From assembly GCF_015350995.1 (NCBI RefSeq), contig NZ_JADKRW010000001.1, forward strand, positions 509,702 to 573,701: a DNA stretch of 64,000 nucleotides, in the 5' to 3' direction. How positions within the stretch are numbered: the stretch's first letter is position 1; each line of letters opens with the position of its first letter. The DNA comes from Curtobacterium sp. VKM Ac-1393 (lineage in GTDB: Bacteria; Actinomycetota; Actinomycetes; Actinomycetales; Microbacteriaceae). Shown piece after piece: positions 8,669 through 16,756 of the stretch. The position numbers and the translations under genes are program-made. The notes under the pieces are model-generated. The model saw nothing but the letters and a program-made list of their open reading frames with translations. It was not told the DNA's origin and did no database searches.

Positions 8669-9853
8669 GTGCCGGACCTCTCTGCACGCGTCCTGGAGCT
8701 CGTCTCGTCGGGCCAGGCCGCCAGCCGCACCGAGATCGCGACGCTGCTCGGCGCCGCGCCGTCGACGGTCTCCCACGTCGTCGCCCAGCTGCTGTCACAC
8801 GGGCTCCTGGCGGAAGAGGGCACCGACGTCTCGACCGGCGGCCGCCCCCGCAAGGTGCTCCGCATCGGCGGCGTCGACGAGTACGCGGTCGCCGCGGACG
8901 TCGGTGGCGGGCACGCGCGGGTCGGGATCGTGCTTCCAGGAGGCGCGCTCGAGTCGGTCGCGAACGTCCCGTTCGCGCTCTCCGACGGTCCGACCGCCGG
9001 TCTGCAGCGCCTGGCGACGCTGCTCGAGCGGCTCGCCGACGACCGTGGTCGCGCCGGCCTGCGCGGGGTCGGCCTCAGCCTGCCCGGTCCCGTCGACGTC
9101 GAGGCCGGCGTCGTCGACCTGCCGAGCCGGATGCCGGGGTGGAACGGGTTCCCCGTGGCCGCCTGGTTGTCCGAACGCTTCGGCCTGCCCGCGATCGTCG
9201 ACAACGACGCGAACTGCATGGCCGCCGGCGAGCAGAGCGTCCAGCCCGCCGGGCGCCGCCAGACCATCACCGTCAAGGCCGGCTCGGCGATCGGCGCGGG
9301 CATCGTCATCGACGGCCGGCTCTACCGGGGATCCACGGGGTCCGCCGGGGACATCACGCACGTGCGGATCGACGCCGCCGGGGACACCCCGTGCTCGTGC
9401 GGGAACACCGGGTGCCTCGAGACCGTCGCGTCCGGGGCCGCACTCGTCCGGATCCTGTCCGACGCCGGCGTCGACGTGTCCTCCACCGCCGACGTCGTCC
9501 GGCTCGCCTCGGACGCCCACCCCGAGGCCACCCGGGCCGTGCGCCTGGCCGGTCGGTACCTCGGCGAGGTGCTCGCTGCCAACGTGAACTTCTTCAACCC
9601 GGACGCCGTCTACCTGGGCGGCATCCTGTCCACCCTCGACCCGTTCATCGCCGCGGTGCGCAGTCAGCTCTACGAGAGCTGCCACCCGCTCATGACGCAG
9701 CACCTGGCGATCGAGCCGGTGTCGCTCGGCGCCGACGCCGGGCTCGTCGGCGCCGGGCAGTTCGCGTTGCAGCGGGGCCTCGCCGCCTCGCTCGAGGAAC
9801 GCTCCGCCCCCATCCCGCAGTCCACCACCAGGAACAGGAGTGTCCGTGTCTGA
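8669..9853 (+). CDS. ROK family transcriptional regulator
   Basis: A 394-residue regulator with an N-terminal winged helix-turn-helix (SRTEIATLLGAAPSTVSHVVAQ, roughly residues 16-36) fused to a ROK sugar-sensing domain. The sensor keeps the sugar site (IVDNDANCMAAGEQ) and a complete zinc motif (CSCGNTGCLE). It probably represses the divergent importer and the genes downstream until the cognate sugar or phosphate ester binds. The GTG at 8669 has GGAGAAAG just upstream; the open frame extends to 8591, but there is no ribosome site there. The downstream metallopeptidase gene starts inside its last codons. Confidence 0.9.
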   Translation: MPDLSARVLELVSSGQAASRTEIATLLGAAPSTVSHVVAQLLSHGLLAEEGTDVSTGGRPRKVLRIGGVDEYAVAADVGGGHARVGIVLPGGALESVANVPFALSDGPTAGLQRLATLLERLADDRGRAGLRGVGLSLPGPVDVEAGVVDLPSRMPGWNGFPVAAWLSERFGLPAIVDNDANCMAAGEQSVQPAGRRQTITVKAGSAIGAGIVIDGRLYRGSTGSAGDITHVRIDAAGDTPCSCGNTGCLETVASGAALVRILSDAGVDVSSTADVVRLASDAHPEATRAVRLAGRYLGEVLAANVNFFNPDAVYLGGILSTLDPFIAAVRSQLYESCHPLMTQHLAIEPVSLGADAGLVGAGQFALQRGLAASLEERSAPIPQSTTRNRSVRV

Positions 9854-11390
9854 GACCGTGTCCGCCACCCCCGCCGCCCGCCGCCCGGTCATCGCCATCG
9901 CCGGGCTCGCCATCGAGACGTCGACCTTCACTCCGACCCGCACCCACGCGCCGGCGTTCCACCCGGACCGCGGGGACGAGGTCGTCGCGCGGTACCCGTT
10001 CCTGGCGACCATGGCGGACCGCGCGGACTTCCGCGGGGCGCTCATCGGACACGCACTGCCCGGCGGCATCGTGGACCGGGCGTCGTACGAGGAACTCGCG
10101 GCCGAGATCGTCCAGCGCCTGCGCGCGATCGTCGCGGCCGAGCACGTGGACGGCCTCTGGTACGACATCCACGGTGCGATGGTCGTCGAGGGGCTCGACG
10201 ACGCCGAGACGGACCTGCTCGGCCGCATCCGTGCAGTCGTCGGCCCGGACGTCATCGTGTCGGCGTCGATGGACCTGCACGGCAACGTCACGCGGGAGCT
10301 CGCCCACCAGGTCGACCTGGTCACGTGCTACCGGATGGCCCCGCACGAGGACACCCTCGAGACGAAGGAGCGCGCCGTCCGCAACCTGGTCGACGTGCTC
10401 ACGACCCGGCCGGTCGGAGCGCAGCGCCCGGTGAAGGCCTGGATCCCGATCCCCGTGTTGCTGCCCGGCGAGCAGACCTCGACCCGCCTCGAGCCCGCGG
10501 CGTCGCTGTACGCGCAGGTACCCGTCGTCGAGGCGACCGAGGGCGTGCTCGACGCCGCGATCTGGGTCGGGTACGCCTGGGCGGACCAGCCCCGCGACCG
10601 CGCGGTCACCGTCGTCACCGGGTGGGACCAGGCCGCGGTGTCCGCCGGGGCCGAGCGCCTCGCCCGGGCGTTCTGGGACGTCCGCGAGGACTTCGTGTTC
10701 GTCGCGCCGACCGGCTCGTTCGACGAGTGCCTCGCCGCTGCGCTCGCACCCGACGCCGCCCGCCCGTACTTCGTGTCCGACTCCGGGGACAACCCCACCG
10801 CCGGTGGCTCGGGGGACATGACCTGGGGGCTGACGCAGGTCCTGGCGAACCCGGCGTTCACCAGCGCCGACGGCCCCACCCTGATCTACGCGAGCGTCCC
10901 CGGCCCCGCCGCGGTCGCCACGGCCGTCGCAGCCGGCGTCGGCGCGACCGTCACCGTGACCGCCGGTGCCGAGGTCGACGACGTCCACGCCGGACCGATC
11001 ACCATGACCGGCCGCGTGCACGCGATCAAGCACGGCGACCGCGACGCCGAGACCGAGGTCGTGCTGCAGGTCGGCAGCGTGTTCGCGATCCTGACGAAGC
11101 TGCGCAAGCCGTACCACCACGAGCACGACTTCACCGACCTCGACCTGGCGCCACGGCAGGCGGACGTCGTCGTCGTGAAGATCGGCTACCTCGAGCCGGA
11201 GCTGTTCGACATGGCCGCCGACTGGATGCTCGCGCTCACCCCCGGTGGTGTCGACCAGGACCTGCTGCGCCTCGGGCACCACAGGATCGAGCGGCCGGTG
11301 TTCCCCTACGATCGAGTGTTCCCCGAGGCACCGGACCTGACCGCCAGGATCATCCCGGCCTCGGACCAGCCGCTCGGAGCCACTGCATGA
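9846..11390 (+). CDS. M81 family metallopeptidase (MlrC-like)
   Basis: A 514-residue protein of the M81/MlrC family, named after the microcystin-degradation enzyme MlrC; most members have unknown substrates and are thought to cleave amide bonds of small molecules. Visible family marks are IAGLAIETSTF at the N-terminus, WYDIHGAMVVEG, SASMDLHGNVT, ATCYRMAPHED-like VTCYRMAPHEDTLET with probable metal ligands, and SDSGDNPTAGGSGD. AGGAG at 9836-9840 fits the GTG at 9846 better than the GTG at 9840. The gene begins within the end of the ROK regulator and its stop overlaps cutC (ATGA), so it belongs to the plus arm of the divergon. It probably cuts the imported conjugate in the cytoplasm. Confidence 0.88.
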   Translation: MSETVSATPAARRPVIAIAGLAIETSTFTPTRTHAPAFHPDRGDEVVARYPFLATMADRADFRGALIGHALPGGIVDRASYEELAAEIVQRLRAIVAAEHVDGLWYDIHGAMVVEGLDDAETDLLGRIRAVVGPDVIVSASMDLHGNVTRELAHQVDLVTCYRMAPHEDTLETKERAVRNLVDVLTTRPVGAQRPVKAWIPIPVLLPGEQTSTRLEPAASLYAQVPVVEATEGVLDAAIWVGYAWADQPRDRAVTVVTGWDQAAVSAGAERLARAFWDVREDFVFVAPTGSFDECLAAALAPDAARPYFVSDSGDNPTAGGSGDMTWGLTQVLANPAFTSADGPTLIYASVPGPAAVATAVAAGVGATVTVTAGAEVDDVHAGPITMTGRVHAIKHGDRDAETEVVLQVGSVFAILTKLRKPYHHEHDFTDLDLAPRQADVVVVKIGYLEPELFDMAADWMLALTPGGVDQDLLRLGHHRIERPVFPYDRVFPEAPDLTARIIPASDQPLGATA

Positions 11391-12127
11391 CCCACTCCCC
11401 CGTTGCCCTCGAGATCGCCGTGACGTCGCCGCAGGGCGCGATCGTCGCACGCGACGGCGGGGCCGACCGGGTCGAACTCTGCGTCGGCCTCGAGCTCGGC
11501 GGGCTCACCCCGTCGCAGGCGCTCGTCGAGACGACCCACGAGACCGGGATCCCGGCGCACGCCCTCGTCCGTTGCCGCCCCGGCGGGTTCGTGCACACCC
11601 CCGACGAGGTCGAGCTCATGGTGCGCGAGGTCCGCACGGTCCTGCGCTCCGGTGCCGCCGGCGTCGTCGTCGGTGCCCTGCGCCCGGACCGGACCCTCGA
11701 CGAGGATGCCCTGCGCCGCTTCGTCGAGGCCGCCCGCTCGGTCAGCGCGACCGCCGAGGTCACCCTGCACCGGGCGATCGACCACGCGGTGGACCCGGTC
11801 GCCGCAGCAGCCACGCTCGCGGGCCTCGGGTTCACGCGCGTTCTGACCTCGGGCGCCGCGCCCACGGCCGGTGCGGGCGCGACGACGATCGCGCGCATGG
11901 TCGAGGCCGCCGGACCCGTCCAGGTGATGGCCGGCGCAGGTGTGACCCCGGCCGACGTGCCGGCCCTGGTCGCCACGGGTGTCGCCGCCGTGCACCTGTC
12001 GGCCAAGCGCGCTGCGCCGGGCAGCGCCCACGCCGGGGTCCCGATGGGCGGCGCCGACGACGGTTCCGCGCACTTCGTGACCGATGCCGAGGTCGTGGCG
12101 GCCGCCCGACGCGCCCTCGACGCCTGA
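11387..12127 (+). CDS. cutC: CutC family protein
   Basis: A 246-residue TIM-barrel protein of the CutC family. The N-terminal strand LEIAVTSPQGAIVARDGGADRVELC and the strands ALVRCRPGG, TLHRAID and VMAGAGVTPADVP match the family; the length is typical. CutC was named for copper homeostasis in E. coli, but that role is doubtful and an enzymatic role has been proposed. Here it overlaps the M81 gene by four bases and shares an operon with a ROK regulator and not with copper genes, which supports a catabolic role. It ends 13 bases before the convergent Fic gene. Confidence 0.88.
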   Translation: MTHSPVALEIAVTSPQGAIVARDGGADRVELCVGLELGGLTPSQALVETTHETGIPAHALVRCRPGGFVHTPDEVELMVREVRTVLRSGAAGVVVGALRPDRTLDEDALRRFVEAARSVSATAEVTLHRAIDHAVDPVAAAATLAGLGFTRVLTSGAAPTAGAGATTIARMVEAAGPVQVMAGAGVTPADVPALVATGVAAVHLSAKRAAPGSAHAGVPMGGADDGSAHFVTDAEVVAAARRALDA

Positions 12128-12140
12128 CACCGAGCCCGCG

Positions 12141-13328
12141 TCAGCCGCGACGCCCAGCCCGCCTGGCGAACGCGTCGAGCGCCGCCAGGACCTCGTCGTT
12201 GCGGTACAGGACCCCGTGCTGGTACTCGTTCTTCGACACCAGGATCCCTGCTCCGACGAGTTTCTGGAGGTGCGGGTACGCGTTCCGCGGTTCGATCCCC
12301 ATCTGGGAAGCGAGGACCGTGGCGTTCAGCACCGGTTGGCGTGCGACGACGTCGAGCGCTGCCCACACCCCGGAGTCACGTCGAGCCTCGAGGCGGTCCC
12401 CCCACCCCTGACGGATCCGTTGGATGTCCTGCACCAGCTCGGTGGCGTTGCCGATCGCGACGAAGGACGCCTCGGCCACACGCCGGATGATCGGCTCGAC
12501 CGTGCCGCGGCGGTACGCCATCAGCGCCTCGACGTACCCGTCGGTGTCGGTGAGGAGCCCGGCTGACACGGGGACCGTGACGTTCCGGGTCAGTTCGTTC
12601 GAGCGCAGCATCGCCTGCAGCAGGGCACGCCCCGTGCGCCCGTTGCCGTCGGTGAACGGGTGGACCGTCTCGAACTGGGCGTGTGCCACCGCGACCTGTG
12701 CCAACCGTGGCAGGTCGAGGCGCCGCGCGAACGCCATCACGTCGTCGATCAGCGCCGGCACCCGCTGCCAGGCCGGAGCGACGTAGTCCGCGCCGACCGG
12801 GGATCGTCCGTCCGTGCCGATCCAGACGGGCTCCTGTCGGAACGCTCCGGCGTCGTGGTGGGGATCCCCGTCCATCAGCACCTTGTGCATCGCGAGCACG
12901 GTGTCCGCGGTCAACTCGTCGGACAACTCGATCGCCGTGCGCATGGCTCGGGTGTTGGAGACGATCGCCGTGGCGTTGCGTTTGCCTGGAGCGCCGATCT
13001 CGGCAGTGAAGACCTGTCGGGCGCTGGCCGTCAGGTGCTCGATCTGCGAGGACGCCGCTGCCTCGGACCGCAGGAGGAGGGACGAGAACGGCGCCACCTC
13101 GCCACCGAGTTCGCCGTCGAAACGCACGAGGGCCGTCGAGGCCTCGTCGACCAGTGTCGCCACCTCGTCGCTCAGCTCGAGTGCAGCCGCGGCGATGTGC
13201 GGCGGCACCGCGGCGAGGTACGGTTCGCGCACCGTGCTGCGTCGAGCGGCACGGGGACCGTAATCGGCGTCGCGTCGCTCCCAGTCGAGTTGCTCGTACT
13301 CCAGCGCCGGCCAGGTGGTCGTGGACAC
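12141..13328 (-). CDS. Fic family protein with C-terminal winged helix
   Basis: A 395-residue Fic protein, likely an AMP-transferase (some relatives also remove AMP). The catalytic motif HPFTDGNGRTGR is complete at residues 223-234. Upstream, SSQIEH at 93-98 sits where class II Fic proteins carry the inhibitory (S/T)xxxE(G/N) helix, but the last position is His. The C-terminal 70 residues form a winged helix (NATVLASQMGIEPRNAYPHLQKLVGAGIL), so the protein may bind DNA. The ATG at 13328 lies just below a phased hexamer array that could be its own operator. No separate antitoxin gene is adjacent, consistent with an inhibition helix in cis. Confidence 0.9.
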   Translation of the reverse strand: MSTTTWPALEYEQLDWERRDADYGPRAARRSTVREPYLAAVPPHIAAAALELSDEVATLVDEASTALVRFDGELGGEVAPFSSLLLRSEAAASSQIEHLTASARQVFTAEIGAPGKRNATAIVSNTRAMRTAIELSDELTADTVLAMHKVLMDGDPHHDAGAFRQEPVWIGTDGRSPVGADYVAPAWQRVPALIDDVMAFARRLDLPRLAQVAVAHAQFETVHPFTDGNGRTGRALLQAMLRSNELTRNVTVPVSAGLLTDTDGYVEALMAYRRGTVEPIIRRVAEASFVAIGNATELVQDIQRIRQGWGDRLEARRDSGVWAALDVVARQPVLNATVLASQMGIEPRNAYPHLQKLVGAGILVSKNEYQHGVLYRNDEVLAALDAFARRAGRRG

Positions 13329-13343
13329 GTCGGACTCCTGACC

Positions 13344-13411
13344 TCAGAACACCATCGCCAGATCTTCTGACTTGTGCCACTATCTCAGAAAATCTGGCCG
13401 CGCGCTTCTGA
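13344..13411. promoter_or_regulatory. Phased TCAGAA/TTCTGA hexamer array upstream of fic
   Basis: Four copies of one hexamer occur in alternating orientation: TCAGAA at 13344 and 13385, TTCTGA at 13365 and 13406. Starts are 21, 20 and 21 bases apart, about two helical turns. The inner pair extends to CCAGATCTTCTGA and TCAGAAAATCTGG, which share an inverted 13-mer with one difference. The array lies 16-83 bases upstream of the fic start and probably is an operator for the winged helix of the Fic protein or another regulator. Confidence 0.6.
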
Positions 13412-13432
13412 CATCGCCCCGACCGCGAAACG

Positions 13433-13464
13433 GGAGGCGCGGTGCCAGCTGGCACCGCGCCTCC
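13433..13464 (-). terminator. Terminator of the galactoside operon
   Basis: A perfect palindrome centred at 13448/13449, containing GGTGCCAGCTGGCACC flanked by GAGGCGC and GCGCCTC. It follows the sugar-binding-protein stop at 13491 on the minus strand. It shares its core with the hairpin at 61839. Confidence 0.7.
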
Positions 13465-13490
13465 TGTCCGCCGTCAGCGCGTCAGCGCTG

Positions 13491-14831
13491 TCAGCCCTTG
13501 ACCGGGATCGACTGCGCCTTGAGCGCCGCCACCGTCTTGGACTGACCGGACTGCAGCGCCTCGAGCAGCGTGCCGTCGCCGGACGACGCCGATCCGAAGC
13601 CGTCGGAAACGTCCGAGTAGGTCTGTGTCATCGTCGGACCCCAGGTGAAGGGCTGGATGTCCTTCGCCGCGGTCGCGAACTCCTCGTAGATCTTCTGGTT
13701 GCCGTAGAACGGGAGTCCCTCGGTCAGCGCGGGGAGCTCGGCACCGGTGGAGGACGCCGGGTAGAGGTTGGCCTCCTTGTTCAGTGCGGACAGCGCCTCG
13801 GTCGAGGTGTTCAGCCAGACCAGGAACTTCGACGCCTCGGCGGGGTGCTTGCTGCCGGCGAAGACGACGTTCGACGAACCGCCCCAGGCGGCCGACTTCG
13901 ACTCACCCTCGCTCCACTGCGGCATCGGCGCCACGGCCCACTTGCCGGAGGTCGACGGCGCACCGCTCGAGATGGTGTTCGCACCCCAGACGGCGGAGAC
14001 CCAGGTCCAGTCCTTGCCGCTGTCGTACGCGGCGTTCCACTGGTCGGTGAAGCTCGGCAGGGTGTTGACGAGCTTCTTGTCGATCAGGTCCTGCCAGTAG
14101 TCGGCGACCTTCTTCGACTTCGCGTCGGTCAGGTCGACCTTCCAGTCGGAACCGGAGTTCGAGAACCACTGGCCGCCGGCCTGCGAGACGAGCCCGGCGA
14201 ACTGGTTGACGTCACCCTTGGCGAAGTTCGTGATGTTGCCGCCGAGCGCCTTGATCTTGACGGCGTCCTCGGCGTACTCCTCCCACGTCTTCGGGGCGTC
14301 GAGCCCGGCCTTCTCGAACAGGTCCTTGCGGTAGTACAGCGCCATCGGGCCGGAGTCCTGCGGCACCGCGTAGACGGACTTCGACTCACCGAAGGTGACC
14401 TGGTTCCAGAGGCCGTCGGAGAAGTCCTTCTTCGCCGCCGAGATGCCGGAGCACGCGCCGATGTCCTCGAGGCCGCCCTGCACCCGGAACGCCGGCAGGG
14501 TGTCGTACTCGACCTGGCCGATGTCCGGCGCCTGCTTCGCCTTGAGCTGGTTGAAGAAGTTCTGGTACGTGCCGCTGTTGCCGTTCGCGACGATCGAGGT
14601 CTTCACCTGGATGTCCGGGTTCGCCTTGTTCCAGATGGCGACGACCTTGTCCATGTTCGGCACCCAGGTCGTGAAGTCGAGCGTGACCTTGCCGCTCGAG
14701 GGCTTGCAGCTCGCGGCTGCGGTGTCGGAGGAACCGCCGCCGCTGCCGCTGCCGCCGGCGCTGCAGCCGGCGAGGGCGACGGTCGCGGCGACCGCCAGGG
14801 CGGCGACGCTGAGGAACTTCGTTGTCTTCAT
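13491..14831 (-). CDS. Sugar ABC transporter substrate-binding lipoprotein (family 1)
   Basis: A 446-residue extracellular solute-binding lipoprotein. The signal peptide ends with lipobox LAGC (Cys23), followed by a Gly/Ser linker. Family-1 marks include VTLDFTTWVPN near the mature N-terminus, APDIGQVEYDTLPAF, VPQDSGPMALYYRKDLFEKAG and the C-terminal lobe LNTSTEALSAL. It delivers a sugar, probably a beta-galactoside given the adjacent GH42 gene, to the two permeases. It is the last gene of the operon, 66 bases after the second permease gene, and ends at a strong terminator. No ATPase gene is in the operon; a shared MsiK-type ATPase elsewhere is likely. Confidence 0.92.
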   Translation of the reverse strand: MKTTKFLSVAALAVAATVALAGCSAGGSGSGGGSSDTAAASCKPSSGKVTLDFTTWVPNMDKVVAIWNKANPDIQVKTSIVANGNSGTYQNFFNQLKAKQAPDIGQVEYDTLPAFRVQGGLEDIGACSGISAAKKDFSDGLWNQVTFGESKSVYAVPQDSGPMALYYRKDLFEKAGLDAPKTWEEYAEDAVKIKALGGNITNFAKGDVNQFAGLVSQAGGQWFSNSGSDWKVDLTDAKSKKVADYWQDLIDKKLVNTLPSFTDQWNAAYDSGKDWTWVSAVWGANTISSGAPSTSGKWAVAPMPQWSEGESKSAAWGGSSNVVFAGSKHPAEASKFLVWLNTSTEALSALNKEANLYPASSTGAELPALTEGLPFYGNQKIYEEFATAAKDIQPFTWGPTMTQTYSDVSDGFGSASSGDGTLLEALQSGQSKTVAALKAQSIPVKG

Positions 14832-14897
14832 GCTGTTTCCGTTCGGGATGTGTGGTGTGGGGAGAGCTGGTGTGCGGAGGGAGTGCTGGTCGGGTGG

Positions 14898-15848
14898 CTA
14901 CTTCAGACCGCCGGACCCGAGACCGGAGCGCCAGAAGCGCTGCAGGCTCAGGAACGCGATGAGCAGCGGGATGATCGAGACGAACGACCCGATGAGCACG
15001 AGGGTGCGCAGGTCGGGGTACTGGTTCACGCTCGAGTTCCACGTGTAGAGGCCGAGGGTGACGGGGAACAGCGACGAGTCGCGGAGCATCACGAGCGGCA
15101 GGAAGAAGTTGTTCCAGACGGCGACGAACTGGAACAGGAAGATCGTCACGAGCGCCGGCGACATGAGCCGGACGGCGACGGTGAAGAACGTGCGGACCTC
15201 GCCGGAGCCGTCGATGCGCGCGGCCTCGATGATCTCGTCGGGCACGCTCGACGCCGCGAACAACCGCGACAGGTAGACGCCGAACGGGCTGACGATGCTC
15301 GGCAGGAACACCGACCAGAACGTGTCGGTCAGGTCGACCTGGCTGAAGATCAGGAAGAGCGGCAGGGCGAGCGCGGTCGCCGGCACGAGGACGCCACCGA
15401 GGAACGTGTTGAACAGCGCCTCGCGACCACGGAACCGGTACTTGGCGAGGGCGTAGCCGCACATCGCGGACAGCACGGTGCCGAGCAGCCCCGCGACACC
15501 GGCGTAGGCGATGCTGTTGAGGAGCCAGCGCAGGTAGATGCCGTCCTGCCGCGTGAACAGCTCGGCCAGGTTCGCGAAGAAGTCCTGCACCGACGTCGCG
15601 CTGAACCACAGCGAGAAGGTGGTGTTGAAGTTCGCGGCCGTCTTGGTCGACGACACCAGCAGCCAGAAGATCGGCAGCAGGAAGTAGAGGGTGAAGACAC
15701 CCATCACGATCATCGCGGCGCTGCGTGAGATGACGCTCTCCCGCGGCCCGCGTGCACCGTGCTGGTGCGGCCTGGAGGCCCGGTTCGGCTCGAGCGGTCG
15801 GCCCGCGTCGCGCACGGTGTCGCCCGAGGTGGGTGCGTGGACGGTCAC
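14898..15848 (-). CDS. Carbohydrate ABC transporter permease (MalG/UgpE type)
   Basis: A 316-residue permease with about six membrane helices. The first 40 residues are a polar cytoplasmic tail, followed by a helix in MIVMGVFTLYFLLPIFWLLVSSTK. The EAA loop is DEIIEAARIDGSGEVRTFFTVAVRLMSP, typical of CUT1 inner-membrane components. The GTG start at 15848 overlaps the stop of the partner permease (GTGA). It pairs with the preceding permease and receives sugar from the binding protein. Confidence 0.92.
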   Translation of the reverse strand: MTVHAPTSGDTVRDAGRPLEPNRASRPHQHGARGPRESVISRSAAMIVMGVFTLYFLLPIFWLLVSSTKTAANFNTTFSLWFSATSVQDFFANLAELFTRQDGIYLRWLLNSIAYAGVAGLLGTVLSAMCGYALAKYRFRGREALFNTFLGGVLVPATALALPLFLIFSQVDLTDTFWSVFLPSIVSPFGVYLSRLFAASSVPDEIIEAARIDGSGEVRTFFTVAVRLMSPALVTIFLFQFVAVWNNFFLPLVMLRDSSLFPVTLGLYTWNSSVNQYPDLRTLVLIGSFVSIIPLLIAFLSLQRFWRSGLGSGGLK

Positions 15849-16756
15849 TGGGAGGCCTTCCGCTGGGTCAGTCGGAGGAACCCGATCGACAGGATGAACG
15901 TGGCGAGGGCGAGGACGACCGAGAACGCGGCCGCCAGGTTGAAGTTCGGCACCGACGAGGTCGAGTAGACGAGCATGTTCGGCGTGAACGTCGACGAGAT
16001 CGTCGAGGTGAACTGCCGGAACACGGTCGGCTCGGTCAGCAGTTGGAGCGTCCCGATCACCGAGAACACCGCGGTCAGGACGATCGCCGGCACGACCAGG
16101 GGGATCTTGATCGACAGCGCGATCCGGAGCTGCGAGGCCCCGTCGAGCTTGGCCGCCTCGTAGATCTCGGCCGGGATCGCCAGCAGCGACGAGTAGATGA
16201 TGAGCATGTTGTAGCCGACGAAGACCCAGGTCACGACGTTGGCGACGGCCCAGAGCACGGTGCCGGACCCCAGGAAGTCGACCTTCGAGGTCACGGCGGA
16301 GAACGGCGACAGGTCGGGGGCGTAGAGGTAGCCCCACATGATCGCGGCGATGACACCGGGCACCGCGTACGGCGCGAAGAACGCCAGGCGGAAGAACCGC
16401 TTGCCGCGCAGCAGCGGGGAGTCGAGCAGCAGCGCGAACAGGAGCGCGAGCCCGAGCATCACGGGCACCTGCACGACACCGAACAGCAGCACGCGGAGCA
16501 CCGAGTCCCAGAACGCGCTGTTCTGGAACACGAGCACGTACTGGCTGAGCCCGCCGAACACCTGCGTCGGAGCGCCGAACGTGCCCTGGCGCTCGATCTT
16601 CTGCAGCGACTGCCACACCGCGTACAGGATCGGGACGAGGTAGAACGCGGTGAACAGCAGGGCGAACGGGACCACGAAGATCGCGATCGCCAGACGGTAG
16701 CGGGAGCCCCCGCCCCGACGACGGACGGCGCGGGGCCGCTGGGTGGTGGTGGTCAT
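15845..16756 (-). CDS. Carbohydrate ABC transporter permease (MalF/UgpA type)
   Basis: A 303-residue permease of the CUT1 family. After a basic N-terminus it shows a first helix LAIAIFVVPFALLFTAFYLVPILYAVW, the loop RFFRLAFFAPYAVPGVIAAIMWGYLY and an EAA loop in EIYEAAKLDGASQLRIALSIKIP. The ATG at 16756 overlaps the beta-galactosidase stop (ATGA), so transport and hydrolysis are translationally coupled. Confidence 0.92.
   Translation of the reverse strand: MTTTTQRPRAVRRRGGGSRYRLAIAIFVVPFALLFTAFYLVPILYAVWQSLQKIERQGTFGAPTQVFGGLSQYVLVFQNSAFWDSVLRVLLFGVVQVPVMLGLALLFALLLDSPLLRGKRFFRLAFFAPYAVPGVIAAIMWGYLYAPDLSPFSAVTSKVDFLGSGTVLWAVANVVTWVFVGYNMLIIYSSLLAIPAEIYEAAKLDGASQLRIALSIKIPLVVPAIVLTAVFSVIGTLQLLTEPTVFRQFTSTISSTFTPNMLVYSTSSVPNFNLAAAFSVVLALATFILSIGFLRLTQRKASQ

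Noticed and set aside
6685-10434. A 1249-codon plus-strand frame spanning the binding protein and ROK genes
   Set aside because: It covers an antisense region, a divergent promoter and parts of two real genes; composition is Arg/Gly/Ala/Val-rich without domains.
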